A DNA stretch of 64,000 bases from Nocardioides marinus (GTDB taxonomy: Bacteria > Actinomycetota > Actinomycetes > Propionibacteriales > Nocardioidaceae), in contig NZ_JACBZI010000001.1 of assembly GCF_013408145.1 (NCBI RefSeq), positions 496,001 through 560,000 on the forward strand. Direction: 5' to 3'. The notes below the pieces were generated by a model. The model worked only from the letters and a program-made list of their open reading frames with translations. It was not told where the DNA came from and did not search any database. The position numbers and the translations under genes are program-made. Shown piece after piece: positions 40,064-48,665 of this stretch. The first letter of the stretch is position 1, and each line of letters opens with the position of its first letter.

Positions 40064-40891
40064 CTACCCGCGATCGGGCTCGACCCAGTCACCCGACAGG
40101 GCGAAGAGCGAGGGAGCCGCCTGCGGCGCAGGCAGTGCGGTGACGGGTGCGTCCACACGGAACTTGTCGAGCGACCCGACCTCGGTGAGCTCCCTGCGGG
40201 CCCCGGGGTGCGCGGCGTAGTAGGTGATCACCGCGCCGAGGGCGGAGGGGGTCCAGCGGTGGCGGAAGCCCTCCATCGCCACCCTGCGTCCGCTGCGCAG
40301 CCGGATGTAGAGGCCCGGCCACACCGTGAGCCGGGCCTCGACCCCCGCGACCTCGGACCACCGGACGACGACCTCGTGGTTGCCGTCGTGGAAGCGCAGT
40401 CCCTCCGGGTCGAGCCTGATCCGCATCTCGGTCGTGGCCCGACGGGGGAGGACGTAGAACACCATCGTCGCAGCCCCCGCCAGCGCCGCGCCGGCGACGG
40501 CCCCGGGCGTGAAACCCGGCTGGGCCACGACCAGCAGCACGAAGGCAGCCATGAGGAAACCGCCGATGAAGCTGACCGCGTGCCGGGTCTCTCGGATCGG
40601 GAGCAGGACCCCGCCGTCGACCGGGACGGGAGCGCCCACGGCTCCTCTGTGCCGCGGTGCGCTCACGAGGACGACACCGGCGAGGAAGAGCAGCACCCCC
40701 GTGGCGTGCGCCAACACCCTCGACGGTGTCACCGACTCGTCCTCGCCCAGGTCGAGGTAGGACATCGTCACCATGACCGCGTAGGCGAGCGCACCGAAGA
40801 GCGGCAGCGCCTGACCGAAGCGACGCTTGCCGGTCGACCACGTCCGCTCGAGGCCGAGCGGGTCGCGATCCTGGTCGTTCACGACACCCAT
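40064..40891 (-). CDS. Membrane protein with a C-terminal PH-like domain
   Basis: 275 residues. Four hydrophobic segments are visible at about residues 27-43, 63-80, 107-125 and 128-148 (ALPLFGALAYAVMVTM, GVLLFLAGVVLVSA, FIGGFLMAAFVLLVVA, GAVAGAALAGAATMVFYVL). After these comes a soluble beta-rich part (RIRLDPEGLRFHDGNHEVVVRWSEVAGV) typical of bacterial PH-like domains. It overlaps the 3' end of the upstream gene by 13 bases, so it is co-transcribed with the type-VII-like pair. Function is unknown. Confidence 0.65.
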   Translation of the reverse strand: MGVVNDQDRDPLGLERTWSTGKRRFGQALPLFGALAYAVMVTMSYLDLGEDESVTPSRVLAHATGVLLFLAGVVLVSAPRHRGAVGAPVPVDGGVLLPIRETRHAVSFIGGFLMAAFVLLVVAQPGFTPGAVAGAALAGAATMVFYVLPRRATTEMRIRLDPEGLRFHDGNHEVVVRWSEVAGVEARLTVWPGLYIRLRSGRRVAMEGFRHRWTPSALGAVITYYAAHPGARRELTEVGSLDKFRVDAPVTALPAPQAAPSLFALSGDWVEPDRG

Positions 40892-41952
40892 GACCAGACC
40901 TTCCCGGCCACGTCACCGGTGGCGTCCTTGAGGTCGTCCCAGCCCTCGCCGATGGATTCGTCGAGCGTGTCGGTCCAGTCGTCGGGCAGCTGGCCCCAGA
41001 CGCGGTCCACTCCCTCGACCGCCGCCATGGTGACGATGACGGTCACGGCGCCTGAGATGACCACGCTGCTGATCGGGAGGGTGAGCACCAGCCCGGCTGC
41101 GATGACCCCGCCGCTGACCGTGGCCATCCCCAGGCCCGGCTCGTCGCTCTCCAGGGCGGACACGGTGTCGTAGGCCACGGTGATCGGCCCGAGGGCGTCG
41201 CCCGCCGTCGAGAGCCGGTCGGCCGCGTCCGCCAGCCGGTCCAGCTCGCGGGCGGTGAGCCGCACGCCGCCGCGATCGATGTCGCCGACCCGGCTCAGGT
41301 GGGACTTCTTCAGCGCCGTCCCCAGCACCCCGGAGGCCAGCGTGGAGTGGTGGGTGGCGAAGAACTTCCCGACCCACTCGAAGGTCTCCTCGTCGACGAG
41401 CCCGTCGACGGCGGCCTGCAGGTGGGTCGCGACCCACTCGCGCAGCGCCTGCCGCTCGGCGGCGACGCCCGCGGCCATCGCGGTCCACTCGGCGGAGCCG
41501 GACGGCCCGTCGGGTGCGCCGACCAGGTCGCCGGTGACGGAGAAGCCGGAGGCCACGGCCTGCGCGCGTACGCCGGAGAGCAGCCTCTCGTGGGCGACCA
41601 GCCGCTCGGCGTACGACTCGAAGAGCGCGGCCGCCCGCGTCAGCCCGTCGGCCAGCACCCCCAGGTGCCGCAGCATGATCGAGGCGTGGAAGGCGTAGGC
41701 GGTGCCGCTGATGCCCTGGAAGGAATCCGCGGCGCGGTCGAGCGCCTGCTGCACCTGCTCGCTGGCGCGCACCGTCGCCGGCAGTGCGGTGCCGCGCACC
41801 CAGGTCACGGCCAGTCGCGGCACCGCGGGGGAGCCGTCGGAGGCGATCGAGAACGCGGCAGGTCCACTCGCGGTGCACATGGCCCCCGGCGCGGAGGGCG
41901 GCGGGGCGGACAGCGTCGACGCCGACGGTGCGGTGCGCAGGTCGACGCTCAC
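40879..41952 (-). CDS. WXG/LXG-like protein with membrane segment, possible type VII substrate
   Basis: 357 residues from a GTG at 41952 that overlaps the stop of the small upstream gene by four bases. Long amphipathic helices (about 60-130, SEQVQQALDRAADSFQGISGTAYAF and VLADGLTRAAALFESYAERL) resemble the helical N-terminal domains of ESX substrates and LXG proteins. A hydrophobic stretch (VSGGVIAAGLVLTLPISSVVISGAVTVIV) near residues 285-315 precedes a Trp-rich tail (WGQLPDDWTDTLDESIGEGWDD). No toxin motif was recognised, and no ESX machinery is in the window. The type VII link is inference. Confidence 0.55.
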   Translation of the reverse strand: MSVDLRTAPSASTLSAPPPSAPGAMCTASGPAAFSIASDGSPAVPRLAVTWVRGTALPATVRASEQVQQALDRAADSFQGISGTAYAFHASIMLRHLGVLADGLTRAAALFESYAERLVAHERLLSGVRAQAVASGFSVTGDLVGAPDGPSGSAEWTAMAAGVAAERQALREWVATHLQAAVDGLVDEETFEWVGKFFATHHSTLASGVLGTALKKSHLSRVGDIDRGGVRLTARELDRLADAADRLSTAGDALGPITVAYDTVSALESDEPGLGMATVSGGVIAAGLVLTLPISSVVISGAVTVIVTMAAVEGVDRVWGQLPDDWTDTLDESIGEGWDDLKDATGDVAGKVWSWVS

Positions 41953-42224
41953 GGTCCCACCGCCCGGAACTCCTGCTCGACCCGGGCGTCGGTCGAGCGG
42001 ATGACGTGGGCGACGTCGCGCACCGCGTCGGCGGTCAGGTCGTTGGCCTGCGCGAGCTGGTGGGACGTCTCCAGCAGCACCGCGAGCATCTGCAGCATCG
42101 CCCCCGTGCCCGGACCGGGGCCGAGCGCGGGGAGCGACAAGAGCTCGTCGAGCCCCGCGGCTGCCTGGTGGTGTCGTGCGGCGACCTGGTGCTCGAGGTC
42201 TGCCCCGACGCGTAGCTCTGACAT
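41949..42224 (-). CDS. Small WXG100/EspC-like protein
   Basis: 91 residues from the ATG at 42224, fixed by GGGAGG about eight bases upstream. It is all-helical: an N-terminal LRVGADLEHQVAARHHQAAAGLDEL helix, a loop rich in Gly and Pro, then MLQMLAVLLETSHQLAQANDLTADAVRDVAHVIRSTDARVEQEF. Size and layout fit small ESX-associated helical-hairpin proteins, although there is no WXG. Coupled by GTGA overlap to the 357-residue helical protein, it may be its secretion partner. Confidence 0.55.
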   Translation of the reverse strand: MSELRVGADLEHQVAARHHQAAAGLDELLSLPALGPGPGTGAMLQMLAVLLETSHQLAQANDLTADAVRDVAHVIRSTDARVEQEFRAVGP

Positions 42225-42326
42225 GGAACGCACCTCCCGAGATGTTGGTGTGCGAGCAGTCTGCGCCGCGTCGCAGACGAGCGCTACCGCCTCGTCGGCG
42301 CCCTGTGGACAACCTCGTCGGCAGGC

Positions 42327-42737
42327 TCAGCCGGCGGCGATGTTGACCACCCAGATCACGCCGAAGCGGTCCTGCAGCTGCCCGAACTCATCGCCCCACG
42401 GCTTCACGGAGAGCGGCTCGTGCACCTCGCCGCCGTCGGCCAGGGCTTCCCACCAGCCGCGCAGCAGGTCGGAGTCGTCACCCGACAGCGACAGCATCCC
42501 GTTGGCCAGCAGCGAGTCCGCGCCCATGCCGGGCAGGTAGTCCGAGGCCATCACCTGCACGCCGAGGTCGCGACGGTCGAGCTGGGAGTGCATGACCTTG
42601 CCGGCGTCGGGGCCCTCCATGCCCATGTCGCCGTAGGTCATCACGCTCGGCTCGCCGCCGAAGACCGAGGCGTAGAAGGTGATCGCGTCGCACGCGACAC
42701 CCTCGAAGTGCAGGTAGGGGTTGAGGAACGTGGCCAT
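42327..42737 (-). CDS. VOC-family (PhnB-like) protein
   Basis: 136 residues with an AGGAG upstream of the ATG at 42737. The sequence NPYLHFEGVACDAITFYASVFGG, with MHSQL and the ending GDEFGQLQDRFGVIWVVN, is characteristic of PhnB/YjdN glyoxalase-fold proteins. These are predicted metal-binding or antibiotic-resistance-like proteins without a fixed reaction. It stands alone, 62 bases upstream of the GlsB-like gene's stop codon on the same strand. Confidence 0.85.
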   Translation of the reverse strand: MATFLNPYLHFEGVACDAITFYASVFGGEPSVMTYGDMGMEGPDAGKVMHSQLDRRDLGVQVMASDYLPGMGADSLLANGMLSLSGDDSDLLRGWWEALADGGEVHEPLSVKPWGDEFGQLQDRFGVIWVVNIAAG

Positions 42738-42798
42738 GGATGACTCCTGGGTCGGCGGGTGGGTCGGTGCTCACTGTGACCTGCCCCACCGACAGGAC

Positions 42799-43056
42799 TC
42801 ATCGCTGCTTGGCGCTCACACCTTCCGCGACGCCGATCAGCGCGAACGCCGCGATGACGGCCACGACGAACCCGAGCACGTTGAGCTCCCAGATGTTGCC
42901 GGTGCCGAGCAGGCTGGCCACCACACCGCCGATCAGGGCGCCGGCGACGCCCAGACCGAGCGTGCCGAGGAGTCCGAGGCGCTGACGACCGGGCTTGAAG
43001 AGCCGCGCGAGCGCACCGATGATCAGGCCGACGACGAGGAGTCCGATGAGCTGCAT
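42799..43056 (-). CDS. GlsB/YeaQ/YmgE-family stress membrane protein
   Basis: 85 residues with three hydrophobic segments separated by Gly-rich turns (LIGLLVVGLIIGALARLF, LGVAGALIGGVVASLLG, VLGFVVAVIAAFALIGV). These are the hallmarks of the transglycosylase-associated/GlsB family, general-stress membrane proteins in many bacteria. There is a start ATG at 43056 and no special context. It is divergent from the RNA methyltransferase gene. Confidence 0.85.
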   Translation of the reverse strand: MQLIGLLVVGLIIGALARLFKPGRQRLGLLGTLGLGVAGALIGGVVASLLGTGNIWELNVLGFVVAVIAAFALIGVAEGVSAKQR

Positions 43057-43114
43057 GTCCTCGACGCTACGTCCCGGTCCGGGGATGCCACCTCACCCGA
43101 GGGATGATGTGTGC

Positions 43115-44269
43115 GTGAGGTGCGGCTACTTCGAGGCGGGCGTGTGCCGGTCGTGCACCCAGCTCCCCGTCCCGTACGCCGAGCAGCTGGTCGCCAAGGA
43201 GGCAGCCACCCGCGCGGCCCTGGCCGACGTGCTCGCGGACCCGACCGCCCCCGGGTGGGAGGACGCGGCGGCCAGCCGCGAGGAGGGGTTCCGGAACAAG
43301 GCCAAGATGGTGGTCGGCGGGACCCTCGAGGGGCCGACGCTGGGCATCCTCGATCCCCGAGGACACGGCGTGGACCTGCGCCACTGCGGGCTGCACGAGC
43401 CCGGCCTCCACGCGGCGCTGCCGGTGCTGGCCGACCACGTGCGCCGGGCCGGGCTGACGCCGTACGACGTGCCGGGCAGGAGGGGCGAGCTCAAGCACCT
43501 GCTGGTGACCGTCTCGCCCGACGGTGGGCTGATGGTGCGCTGGGTGCTGCGCTCCACCGAGTCGTTGCCGCGGCTGCGCAAGCACCTGCGGTGGCTGCTG
43601 GAGCAGCTGCCGGTGTCGGTGGCCTCGGCCAACATCCAGCCCGAGCACAAGGCCGTGCTCGAGGGGCCCGAGGAGGTGCTGCTCACCGAGCAGGCGACCC
43701 TGCCGATGCGCCTCGACGTCCCCGGACACCCGGTCGTGCTGCAGCTGCGGCCGCAGTCGTTCTTCCAGACCAACACCGCGGTGGCGACCGAGCTCTACGC
43801 CACCGCCCGCCGCTGGGTCGGCGACCTCGCGCCGAGCCGGGTCTGGGACCTCTACAGCGGCGTCGGCGGCTTCGCCCTGCACCTCGCCACCGACGCCGGG
43901 GACCAGCGCCGGGTGACCGGCGTCGAGATCAGCGCGGAGGCGGTGGAGGGCGCCCGACGCGCGGCGCGGCTGGCGGACCTGCGCGCCGACTTCGTCGCCG
44001 CCGACGCCGTCGCGTGGGCCACGACCACCCAGGAGCCGCGGCCCGACCTGCTCGTGGTGAACCCGCCCCGGCGCGGGCTGGGCGGCGACCTCGCCGGGTG
44101 GGTCGAGGCCTCCGGGGTGCCGTGGGTGCTCTACTCCAGCTGCCACAGCGGCTCGCTGGCCCGCGACCTCGCGGCCATGCCGTCCTACACCCTTCAGCGC
44201 GGGCGGGTGCTGGACATGTTCCCCCAGACCACCCACCACGAGGTGCTGGTGCTGCTGCGCCGTGGGTAG
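43115..44269 (+). CDS. rlmC: 23S rRNA (uracil-C5)-methyltransferase, RlmC-type
   Basis: 384 residues from the GTG at 43115, chosen because RlmC proteins begin directly with the cluster motif, here VRCGYFEAGVCRSCTQ; a GTG at 43109 adds two residues. Cys3, Cys11, Cys14 and the Cys in LRHCGLH form the [4Fe-4S] site. The SAM-binding motif is DLYSGVGGFAL, followed by VNPPRRGLG and the catalytic Cys in YSSCHSGSLARD. There is no TRAM domain, as expected for RlmC. It methylates one uridine of 23S rRNA (U747 in E. coli). The aldo/keto reductase gene starts ten bases after its stop. Confidence 0.88.
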   Translation: MRCGYFEAGVCRSCTQLPVPYAEQLVAKEAATRAALADVLADPTAPGWEDAAASREEGFRNKAKMVVGGTLEGPTLGILDPRGHGVDLRHCGLHEPGLHAALPVLADHVRRAGLTPYDVPGRRGELKHLLVTVSPDGGLMVRWVLRSTESLPRLRKHLRWLLEQLPVSVASANIQPEHKAVLEGPEEVLLTEQATLPMRLDVPGHPVVLQLRPQSFFQTNTAVATELYATARRWVGDLAPSRVWDLYSGVGGFALHLATDAGDQRRVTGVEISAEAVEGARRAARLADLRADFVAADAVAWATTTQEPRPDLLVVNPPRRGLGGDLAGWVEASGVPWVLYSSCHSGSLARDLAAMPSYTLQRGRVLDMFPQTTHHEVLVLLRRG

Positions 44270-44279
44270 CGTCGTCGAC

Positions 44280-45269
44280 ATGGACCAGCGCACTCTCGGA
44301 CGCACCGACCGCACCGTCTCCGCCATCGGCCTCGGCACCTGGCAGCTGGGGGCCGACTGGGGCGAGGTGAGCGAGGAGCAGGCCCTCGAGGTCCTGGCCG
44401 CGGCCGTCGACGCCGGCGTCACCCTCCTCGACACCGCCGACGTCTACGGCGACGGCCGCAGCGAGCGGATCCTCGGCCGGTTCCTGCGCGAGCACGACGG
44501 GCTGACGGTCGCCACCAAGATGGGCCGCCGCGTCGAGCAGGTCCCGGAGAACTACCGCCTCGACCACTTCCGCGAGTGGACCGACCGCTCGCGACGCAAC
44601 CTCGGCGTCGAGGTCCTCGACCTCGTCCAGCTGCACTGCCCGCCCAGCGCGACCATCGCCGACGACGCCACCTGGGACGCGCTCGACACCCTGGTCGCCG
44701 AGGGCGCCGTCGCCGCCTACGGGGTCTCGGTCGAGACCTGCGACCAGGCGCTGGCGGCCATCGCACGGCCCGGGTGCGCGAGCGTCCAGATCATCCTCAA
44801 CGCCTTCCGGCTCAAGCCGCTCGACGAGGTCCTGCCCGCGGCCCGGGAGGCCGGCGTCGGCATCCTCGCGCGGGTGCCGCTGGCCTCCGGCCTGCTCTCG
44901 GGGAAGTACGACGAGTCCACCACCTTCGCCGAGGACGACCACCGCCACTACAACCGCGACGGCAGTGCCTTCGACGTCGGCGAGACCTTCGCCGGCGTCG
45001 ACTACGCGACCGGTGTGGAGGCGGCGCGCGAGTTCACCGCGCTGGTGCGCGAGCACGGCCCCGAGGGTGCGACGCCCGCCCAGGTGGCGCTGGCGTGGTG
45101 CGCGCAGCAGGAGGGCGTGAGCACCGTGATCCCCGGCGCCCGCAGCGCCGAGCAGGCGCGCGCCAACGCGGCTGCGGGCGAGCTGCCCGCGCTGTCGCCC
45201 GCGCTGTTCGACGGCGTGCGGGCGCTCTACGACGCCCGGCTGCGTGAGCAGGTCCACACCCGCTGGTGA
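44280..45269 (+). CDS. Aldo/keto reductase
   Basis: 329 residues from the ATG at 44280. The NADPH-dependent (beta/alpha)8-barrel family is shown by LGLGTWQLG-like SAIGLGTWQLG, the catalytic DTADVYGDGRSE (Asp, Tyr), VATKMG (Lys) and LVQLHCPP (His). The C-terminal STVIPGARSAEQARAN binds the cofactor. It reduces carbonyl compounds of unknown identity. Its stop overlaps the frame of the following gene's extended version, but the favoured start of that gene is at 45323. Confidence 0.9.
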   Translation: MDQRTLGRTDRTVSAIGLGTWQLGADWGEVSEEQALEVLAAAVDAGVTLLDTADVYGDGRSERILGRFLREHDGLTVATKMGRRVEQVPENYRLDHFREWTDRSRRNLGVEVLDLVQLHCPPSATIADDATWDALDTLVAEGAVAAYGVSVETCDQALAAIARPGCASVQIILNAFRLKPLDEVLPAAREAGVGILARVPLASGLLSGKYDESTTFAEDDHRHYNRDGSAFDVGETFAGVDYATGVEAAREFTALVREHGPEGATPAQVALAWCAQQEGVSTVIPGARSAEQARANAAAGELPALSPALFDGVRALYDARLREQVHTRW

Positions 45270-46423
45270 CCGTGGCGCCGCCCCGGTCGCGTGCCCAACC
45301 AGCACGCCGTAGTGTCGGGCCCGTGGCCGAGGACTACTGCGAGCACTGCGACCTGCCGCTGTCGACCTGCGTGCACGGCAACCCGCCGGCACCCGAGCCG
45401 GTCAAGGCCCCACCCAAGGCCTCGCCCGTGACCCGCAAGCGGGTCGCGACCCCGCGAGCGGCCAAGGAGGCGGCCGCGGTCCGCACGGCGCCCCGCCGGC
45501 GTACCGACAAGGCGGAGTTCAAGCCCGTCATCGTCCAGGTGCTGCAGGAGCACGGCGGCGAGCGCGAGGCCGACCTGGTGCTCGCCGAGCTCGAGGAGCG
45601 GCTGGCCGAGGTGCTCAAGCCGGGCGACCACGAGACCGGCCCCACCGGCGAGGTCCGGTGGCGCACCGCCGCCCGCTGGGCCCGCAAGGAGCTCGCCGAC
45701 GACGGTCTGCTGCTCGCCCCCCAGCCCGGTGTCTGGGCGCTCACCGACGAGGGCATGACCTCCCTCTGACCGTGCCCTGGTGACCTCTCGGTGGGTCAAA
45801 GGCTCCACCGCGATCTCGGCACCCAGGCGCACACCGTCGGGCAGGGGCAGGGCGTCGCCGGACCAGAACATCCCCGGGTCGTAGTAGTTGGTCGGCAGCG
45901 TCTCGGGCAGCAGCCCCATCGCGGTGTACGTCGCCGCGACCACCTCCGCGCAGTAGGTCAGCTCTGCGGGCGCCTGGCGCCGCACCCGACCGCGCGCCCA
46001 GCGCCCCACGAGCTTGGCGGTGCTGGGGAACGGCGTGCCGTCCAGCCGCGCGACCGTGCGCAGCACGGCGTCCTCCATCTGCGCGGTGACCCCGTCGGGG
46101 CCGGCGTCGAGCTGGCGCAGCCACGCCTGCTGGTCGTAGCGGTCGTGCCACTGCCGCACCGCCGCCCGCAGGTCGTGCAGCTGCACCCCGCGCTGGTGCT
46201 GGCCGGTCCACACGTCGACCAGGCCCTTGCCGAGCTCGGCGTGCCACATCAGCGGCGGCAGGTCGTCGAGGACGACCGCCATGCCGACGTGGTTGACCGG
46301 GGCGTTGGTGAGGACCCGGATAGCGTGGTCGGCGGTCGAGCGGCCGCGGAAGAGCCACAGGTCGCCGGTGCGGGTCAGGTCCACGGCCCGGTCGAGGGAG
46401 ATCCGGCTGCTCGGGTCGCGCAT
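45227..46423 (-). CDS. NlpC/P60-like (YiiX-type) conserved protein, 3' end doubtful
   Basis: The start is the ATG at 46423. About the first 210 residues look real: LTRTGDLWLFRGRSTADHAIRVLTNAPVNHVGMAVVLDD, then TYCAEVVAATYTAMGLLPE. Together they suggest a permuted papain-like amidase with His and Cys in the usual places. The frame then fails to stop near 45790 and runs another 185 or so codons antisense to the winged-helix gene, giving 398 residues with a low-complexity, Gly/Leu-rich tail. A +/-1 shift at CTTTGACC (near 45797) would give an immediate TGA. The true end may therefore be near 45790. Confidence 0.6.
   Translation of the reverse strand: MRDPSSRISLDRAVDLTRTGDLWLFRGRSTADHAIRVLTNAPVNHVGMAVVLDDLPPLMWHAELGKGLVDVWTGQHQRGVQLHDLRAAVRQWHDRYDQQAWLRQLDAGPDGVTAQMEDAVLRTVARLDGTPFPSTAKLVGRWARGRVRRQAPAELTYCAEVVAATYTAMGLLPETLPTNYYDPGMFWSGDALPLPDGVRLGAEIAVEPLTHREVTRARSEGGHALVGERPDTGLGGEQQTVVGELLAGPAGGGAPPDLAGGAGLVVARLEHLGQPLLELGEHQVGLALAAVLLQHLDDDGLELRLVGTPAGRRADRGRLLGRSRGRDPLAGHGRGLGWGLDRLGCRRVAVHAGRQRQVAVLAVVLGHGPDTTACWLGTRPGRRHGHQRVWTCSRSRAS
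45323..45769 (+). CDS. Winged-helix protein with N-terminal zinc-knuckle-like motif (Mrr-N-like)
   Basis: 148 residues from the GTG at 45323; an earlier GTG at 45266 would overlap the reductase gene. The N-terminus has EDYCEHCDLPLSTCVHG, a possible small zinc site, then a basic Ala/Pro/Lys linker. The C-terminal 75 residues (FKPVIVQVLQEHGGEREADLVLAELEERL, ending PGVWALTDEG) match the winged-helix domain found at the N-terminus of Mrr restriction enzymes. No nuclease domain is present. It may be a DNA-binding regulator. A reverse-strand frame runs antisense through the whole gene. Confidence 0.7.
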   Translation: MAEDYCEHCDLPLSTCVHGNPPAPEPVKAPPKASPVTRKRVATPRAAKEAAAVRTAPRRRTDKAEFKPVIVQVLQEHGGEREADLVLAELEERLAEVLKPGDHETGPTGEVRWRTAARWARKELADDGLLLAPQPGVWALTDEGMTSL

Positions 46424-46440
46424 GAGAGGAAGTGTGGTCC

Positions 46441-46698
46441 ATGGCGGACGGCGGTGCGGGGAGGTCGTGGCTGCGGGCCGGCCTGTCGTCGGGGCGGGTG
46501 TGGAAGGTGCTCGGCGTCGCGGGCGTCGCCGGGGTCGCCGCGACCGGGGTCGTCGTCGCGCGCGAGCACCGCCGGCGTACCCAGATGTCGCCGGAGGAGG
46601 TCCGCGACCGGCTGCACCGGCGCCTCGCCGAGGCCGACCGCGGCAGCGGGTCGGGTGGGCAGGACGGACCGGGCAGGACTGTCGGCGACGACGCCTAG
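46441..46698 (+). CDS. Small single-pass membrane protein
   Basis: 85 residues from the ATG at 46441, with GAGGAAG upstream. One hydrophobic segment (VWKVLGVAGVAGVAATGVVVA) is followed by a basic EHRRRTQ and a helical tail (MSPEEVRDRLHRRLAEADR), then a Gly-rich end. It has the look of small actinobacterial membrane proteins of unknown function. It starts 17 bases from the divergent amidase-like gene and ends ten bases before the metalloprotease gene. Confidence 0.65.
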   Translation: MADGGAGRSWLRAGLSSGRVWKVLGVAGVAGVAATGVVVAREHRRRTQMSPEEVRDRLHRRLAEADRGSGSGGQDGPGRTVGDDA

Positions 46699-46708
46699 CC
46701 TGCGCCGC

Positions 46709-47377
46709 ATGGACCTCACCGCCGCGCACCAGCTGGCCACCGGGCTGCTGGTCGAGCACGGCCTGAGCGACTGGCGGGTGGAGTACGACGCCGCCAAGCG
46801 TCGCGCGGGCGTGTGCCGCTTCGCCACCCGCACCATCGGGTTGAGCGCGCCGCTGACGATGCTGCACGACGAGGCGATGGTGCGCGACACCGTCCTGCAC
46901 GAGATCGCCCACGCCCTCGTCGGCCCCGCCCACGGTCACGACGCCACCTGGGCTCGCACGGCGCGGGCCATCGGCTGCTCCGCGGAGCGCTGCGTGCCCG
47001 CCGACGCCCCTCGGGTGGCCGCACCGTGGCTCGGCGTGTGCCCGGCGGGGCACACCGTCGACCGGCACCGACGCCCCGAGCGGGTGCTGGTCTGCCGGCG
47101 CTGCAGCGGTGGCACCTTCGACCTGCGCCACCTCTTCACCTGGACCCACCACGGTCGACCGGCGGCACACCACCCCAACTACGTGGCCGAGCTGGCGGCG
47201 CTGCGCGAGGGCCGCCGGGTCAGTCGGCTCGGGGTGGGCAGCCGGGCGCGGATCATCGTGCCGGGGGAGTACCACCACGCCGCCGGCACCGTCCTCAAGC
47301 GCGGGCGCACCTGCTACCACCTGCGGGTGGGCAGGGTCGTGCTGCGAGTGCCGTTCGCCGGCGTGGAGCCGGTCTGA
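46709..47377 (+). CDS. SprT-like zinc metalloprotease
   Basis: 222 residues. The SprT domain has the zinc motif HEIAHALVG (HExxH) and the third His in GPAHGHDATW. A C-terminal CPAGH and CRRC pair suggests a zinc ribbon, as in SprT/Spartan proteins. After it comes a positively charged KOW/SH3-like tail (GVGSRARIIVPGEYHHAAGTV). Spartan-type proteases cut DNA-protein crosslinks in eukaryotes; bacterial SprT roles are less clear. It follows the small membrane protein gene by ten bases and converges on the DUF1501 gene. Confidence 0.82.
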   Translation: MDLTAAHQLATGLLVEHGLSDWRVEYDAAKRRAGVCRFATRTIGLSAPLTMLHDEAMVRDTVLHEIAHALVGPAHGHDATWARTARAIGCSAERCVPADAPRVAAPWLGVCPAGHTVDRHRRPERVLVCRRCSGGTFDLRHLFTWTHHGRPAAHHPNYVAELAALREGRRVSRLGVGSRARIIVPGEYHHAAGTVLKRGRTCYHLRVGRVVLRVPFAGVEPV

Positions 47378-47392
47378 GCCGTCCCGGCGGGG

Positions 47393-48661
47393 TCAGGCGC
47401 CGACCATCGCGCCGACCCGCTCCGGGCTGAAGTGCGGGAACACGGTGGCCGTCGAGACCGGGGTCCGGGTGCGGACCACCTCGCTGAGCACCGAGCGGTA
47501 GTCGGTGGTGACGGTGAGGTCGGCGTCGTTGCCGGCCTCCAGGCCGGCCCACGTGCCGTGGTAGCCGCCGCGCACGCCCGCGCCGACCAGGAACATCACG
47601 TTGCCCCAGCCGTGGTCGAGGCCGTAGTTGTTGTTCTCCACGACCCGGCGGCCGAACTCCGAGACCGTCACCAGCGTGACCCGGTCCGCGGCGGGCCCCA
47701 GGTCCTCGAAGAACGCGGCGATCGAGCGGGCGAGGTCGTCGGCGTTGTGCTGCATCCGGCCCCACTGCAGGGTCCCGAGGTCGGAGTGCATGTCCCAGTC
47801 GCCCTGGTCCACGGTGATGACCGAGGCGCCCACGTCACCCCGGATGGTCCGCGACACCGAGGACAGCGCCTTGCCGAGGTCGCTCTTCGGGAAGGCCGAG
47901 GAGCGCTGCTGCTGCGCCTGGGCCGGGCCGATCTCGTCGACGGCGGCCATCGCCGAGCGCAGTGCCGGGGCCAGGGGGCTGCGCGAGCGCTGCCACATCT
48001 TGCCCAGCGAGCGGAGCCGGTCGTCGGTGGGATCCCACTTGTCGTCACCCGCCACGCCGACCTCGTCGAGGCGGTCGAAGCCCATCCACGGCTGCGGGCC
48101 GTACAACGCCGGCGGGGCGCTGCCGACGGCGACCGCCTGCAGCGGCGAGGTGCCGGGCAGGTCCCCGATGAGGCGGTTGAGCCAGCCGACCCGCTCGCTG
48201 GAGCCGGGGGTCGCGTCCTCGACGGCCTCCATGGCGGCGAAGTGCGAGCGGTTGGGCACCGCGAGACCGGTGGCGTGCACGGCCGCGACCTTGCCCTGCT
48301 GCCACAGGGGCAGCAGCGGCGAGAGCGCCGGGTGCAGGCCGAAGAAGCCGTCCTTGGCCACGAGCCGCTCGGCGGCCACGGCGATCCGGGGCCGGGCGTC
48401 GTAGTAGACGGGGTCACCGTGCGGGACGACCAGCGAGAGCCCGTCAGCGGCACCGCGCATCGAGAGCACCACGAGCACCGACGAGGCGTCCGCGGCGGCG
48501 GCCGGCGCGCTCGGGCCCACGGTCACGACCGCAGAGCCGATGGTCATGGTGGCGCCGGCGAGGCCGAGGCCGCGCAGGAAGCCGCGGCGGCTCAGGTCGG
48601 CGCCTCGGAACTCCGGGCACGCGCAGTCGCCGGTGGTGCGGGGCAGGGGGGTGGTGGTCAC
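47393..48661 (-). CDS. DUF1501 family protein, Tat-exported
   Basis: 422 residues with a twin-arginine signal (SRRGFLRGLGLAGATM at about 24-40). DUF1501 features are LVVLSMRGAADGLSLVVPHGD, LHPALSPLLPLW, HATGLAVPNRSHF, WDMHSDLG and VTVSEFGRRV, which places it in the alkaline-phosphatase-like metal fold. Exact activity is unknown. It is separated by four bases from the upstream DUF1800 gene, its usual partner, suggesting they work together outside the membrane. Confidence 0.9.
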   Translation of the reverse strand: MTTTPLPRTTGDCACPEFRGADLSRRGFLRGLGLAGATMTIGSAVVTVGPSAPAAAADASSVLVVLSMRGAADGLSLVVPHGDPVYYDARPRIAVAAERLVAKDGFFGLHPALSPLLPLWQQGKVAAVHATGLAVPNRSHFAAMEAVEDATPGSSERVGWLNRLIGDLPGTSPLQAVAVGSAPPALYGPQPWMGFDRLDEVGVAGDDKWDPTDDRLRSLGKMWQRSRSPLAPALRSAMAAVDEIGPAQAQQQRSSAFPKSDLGKALSSVSRTIRGDVGASVITVDQGDWDMHSDLGTLQWGRMQHNADDLARSIAAFFEDLGPAADRVTLVTVSEFGRRVVENNNYGLDHGWGNVMFLVGAGVRGGYHGTWAGLEAGNDADLTVTTDYRSVLSEVVRTRTPVSTATVFPHFSPERVGAMVGA

Positions 48662-48665
48662 GAGC

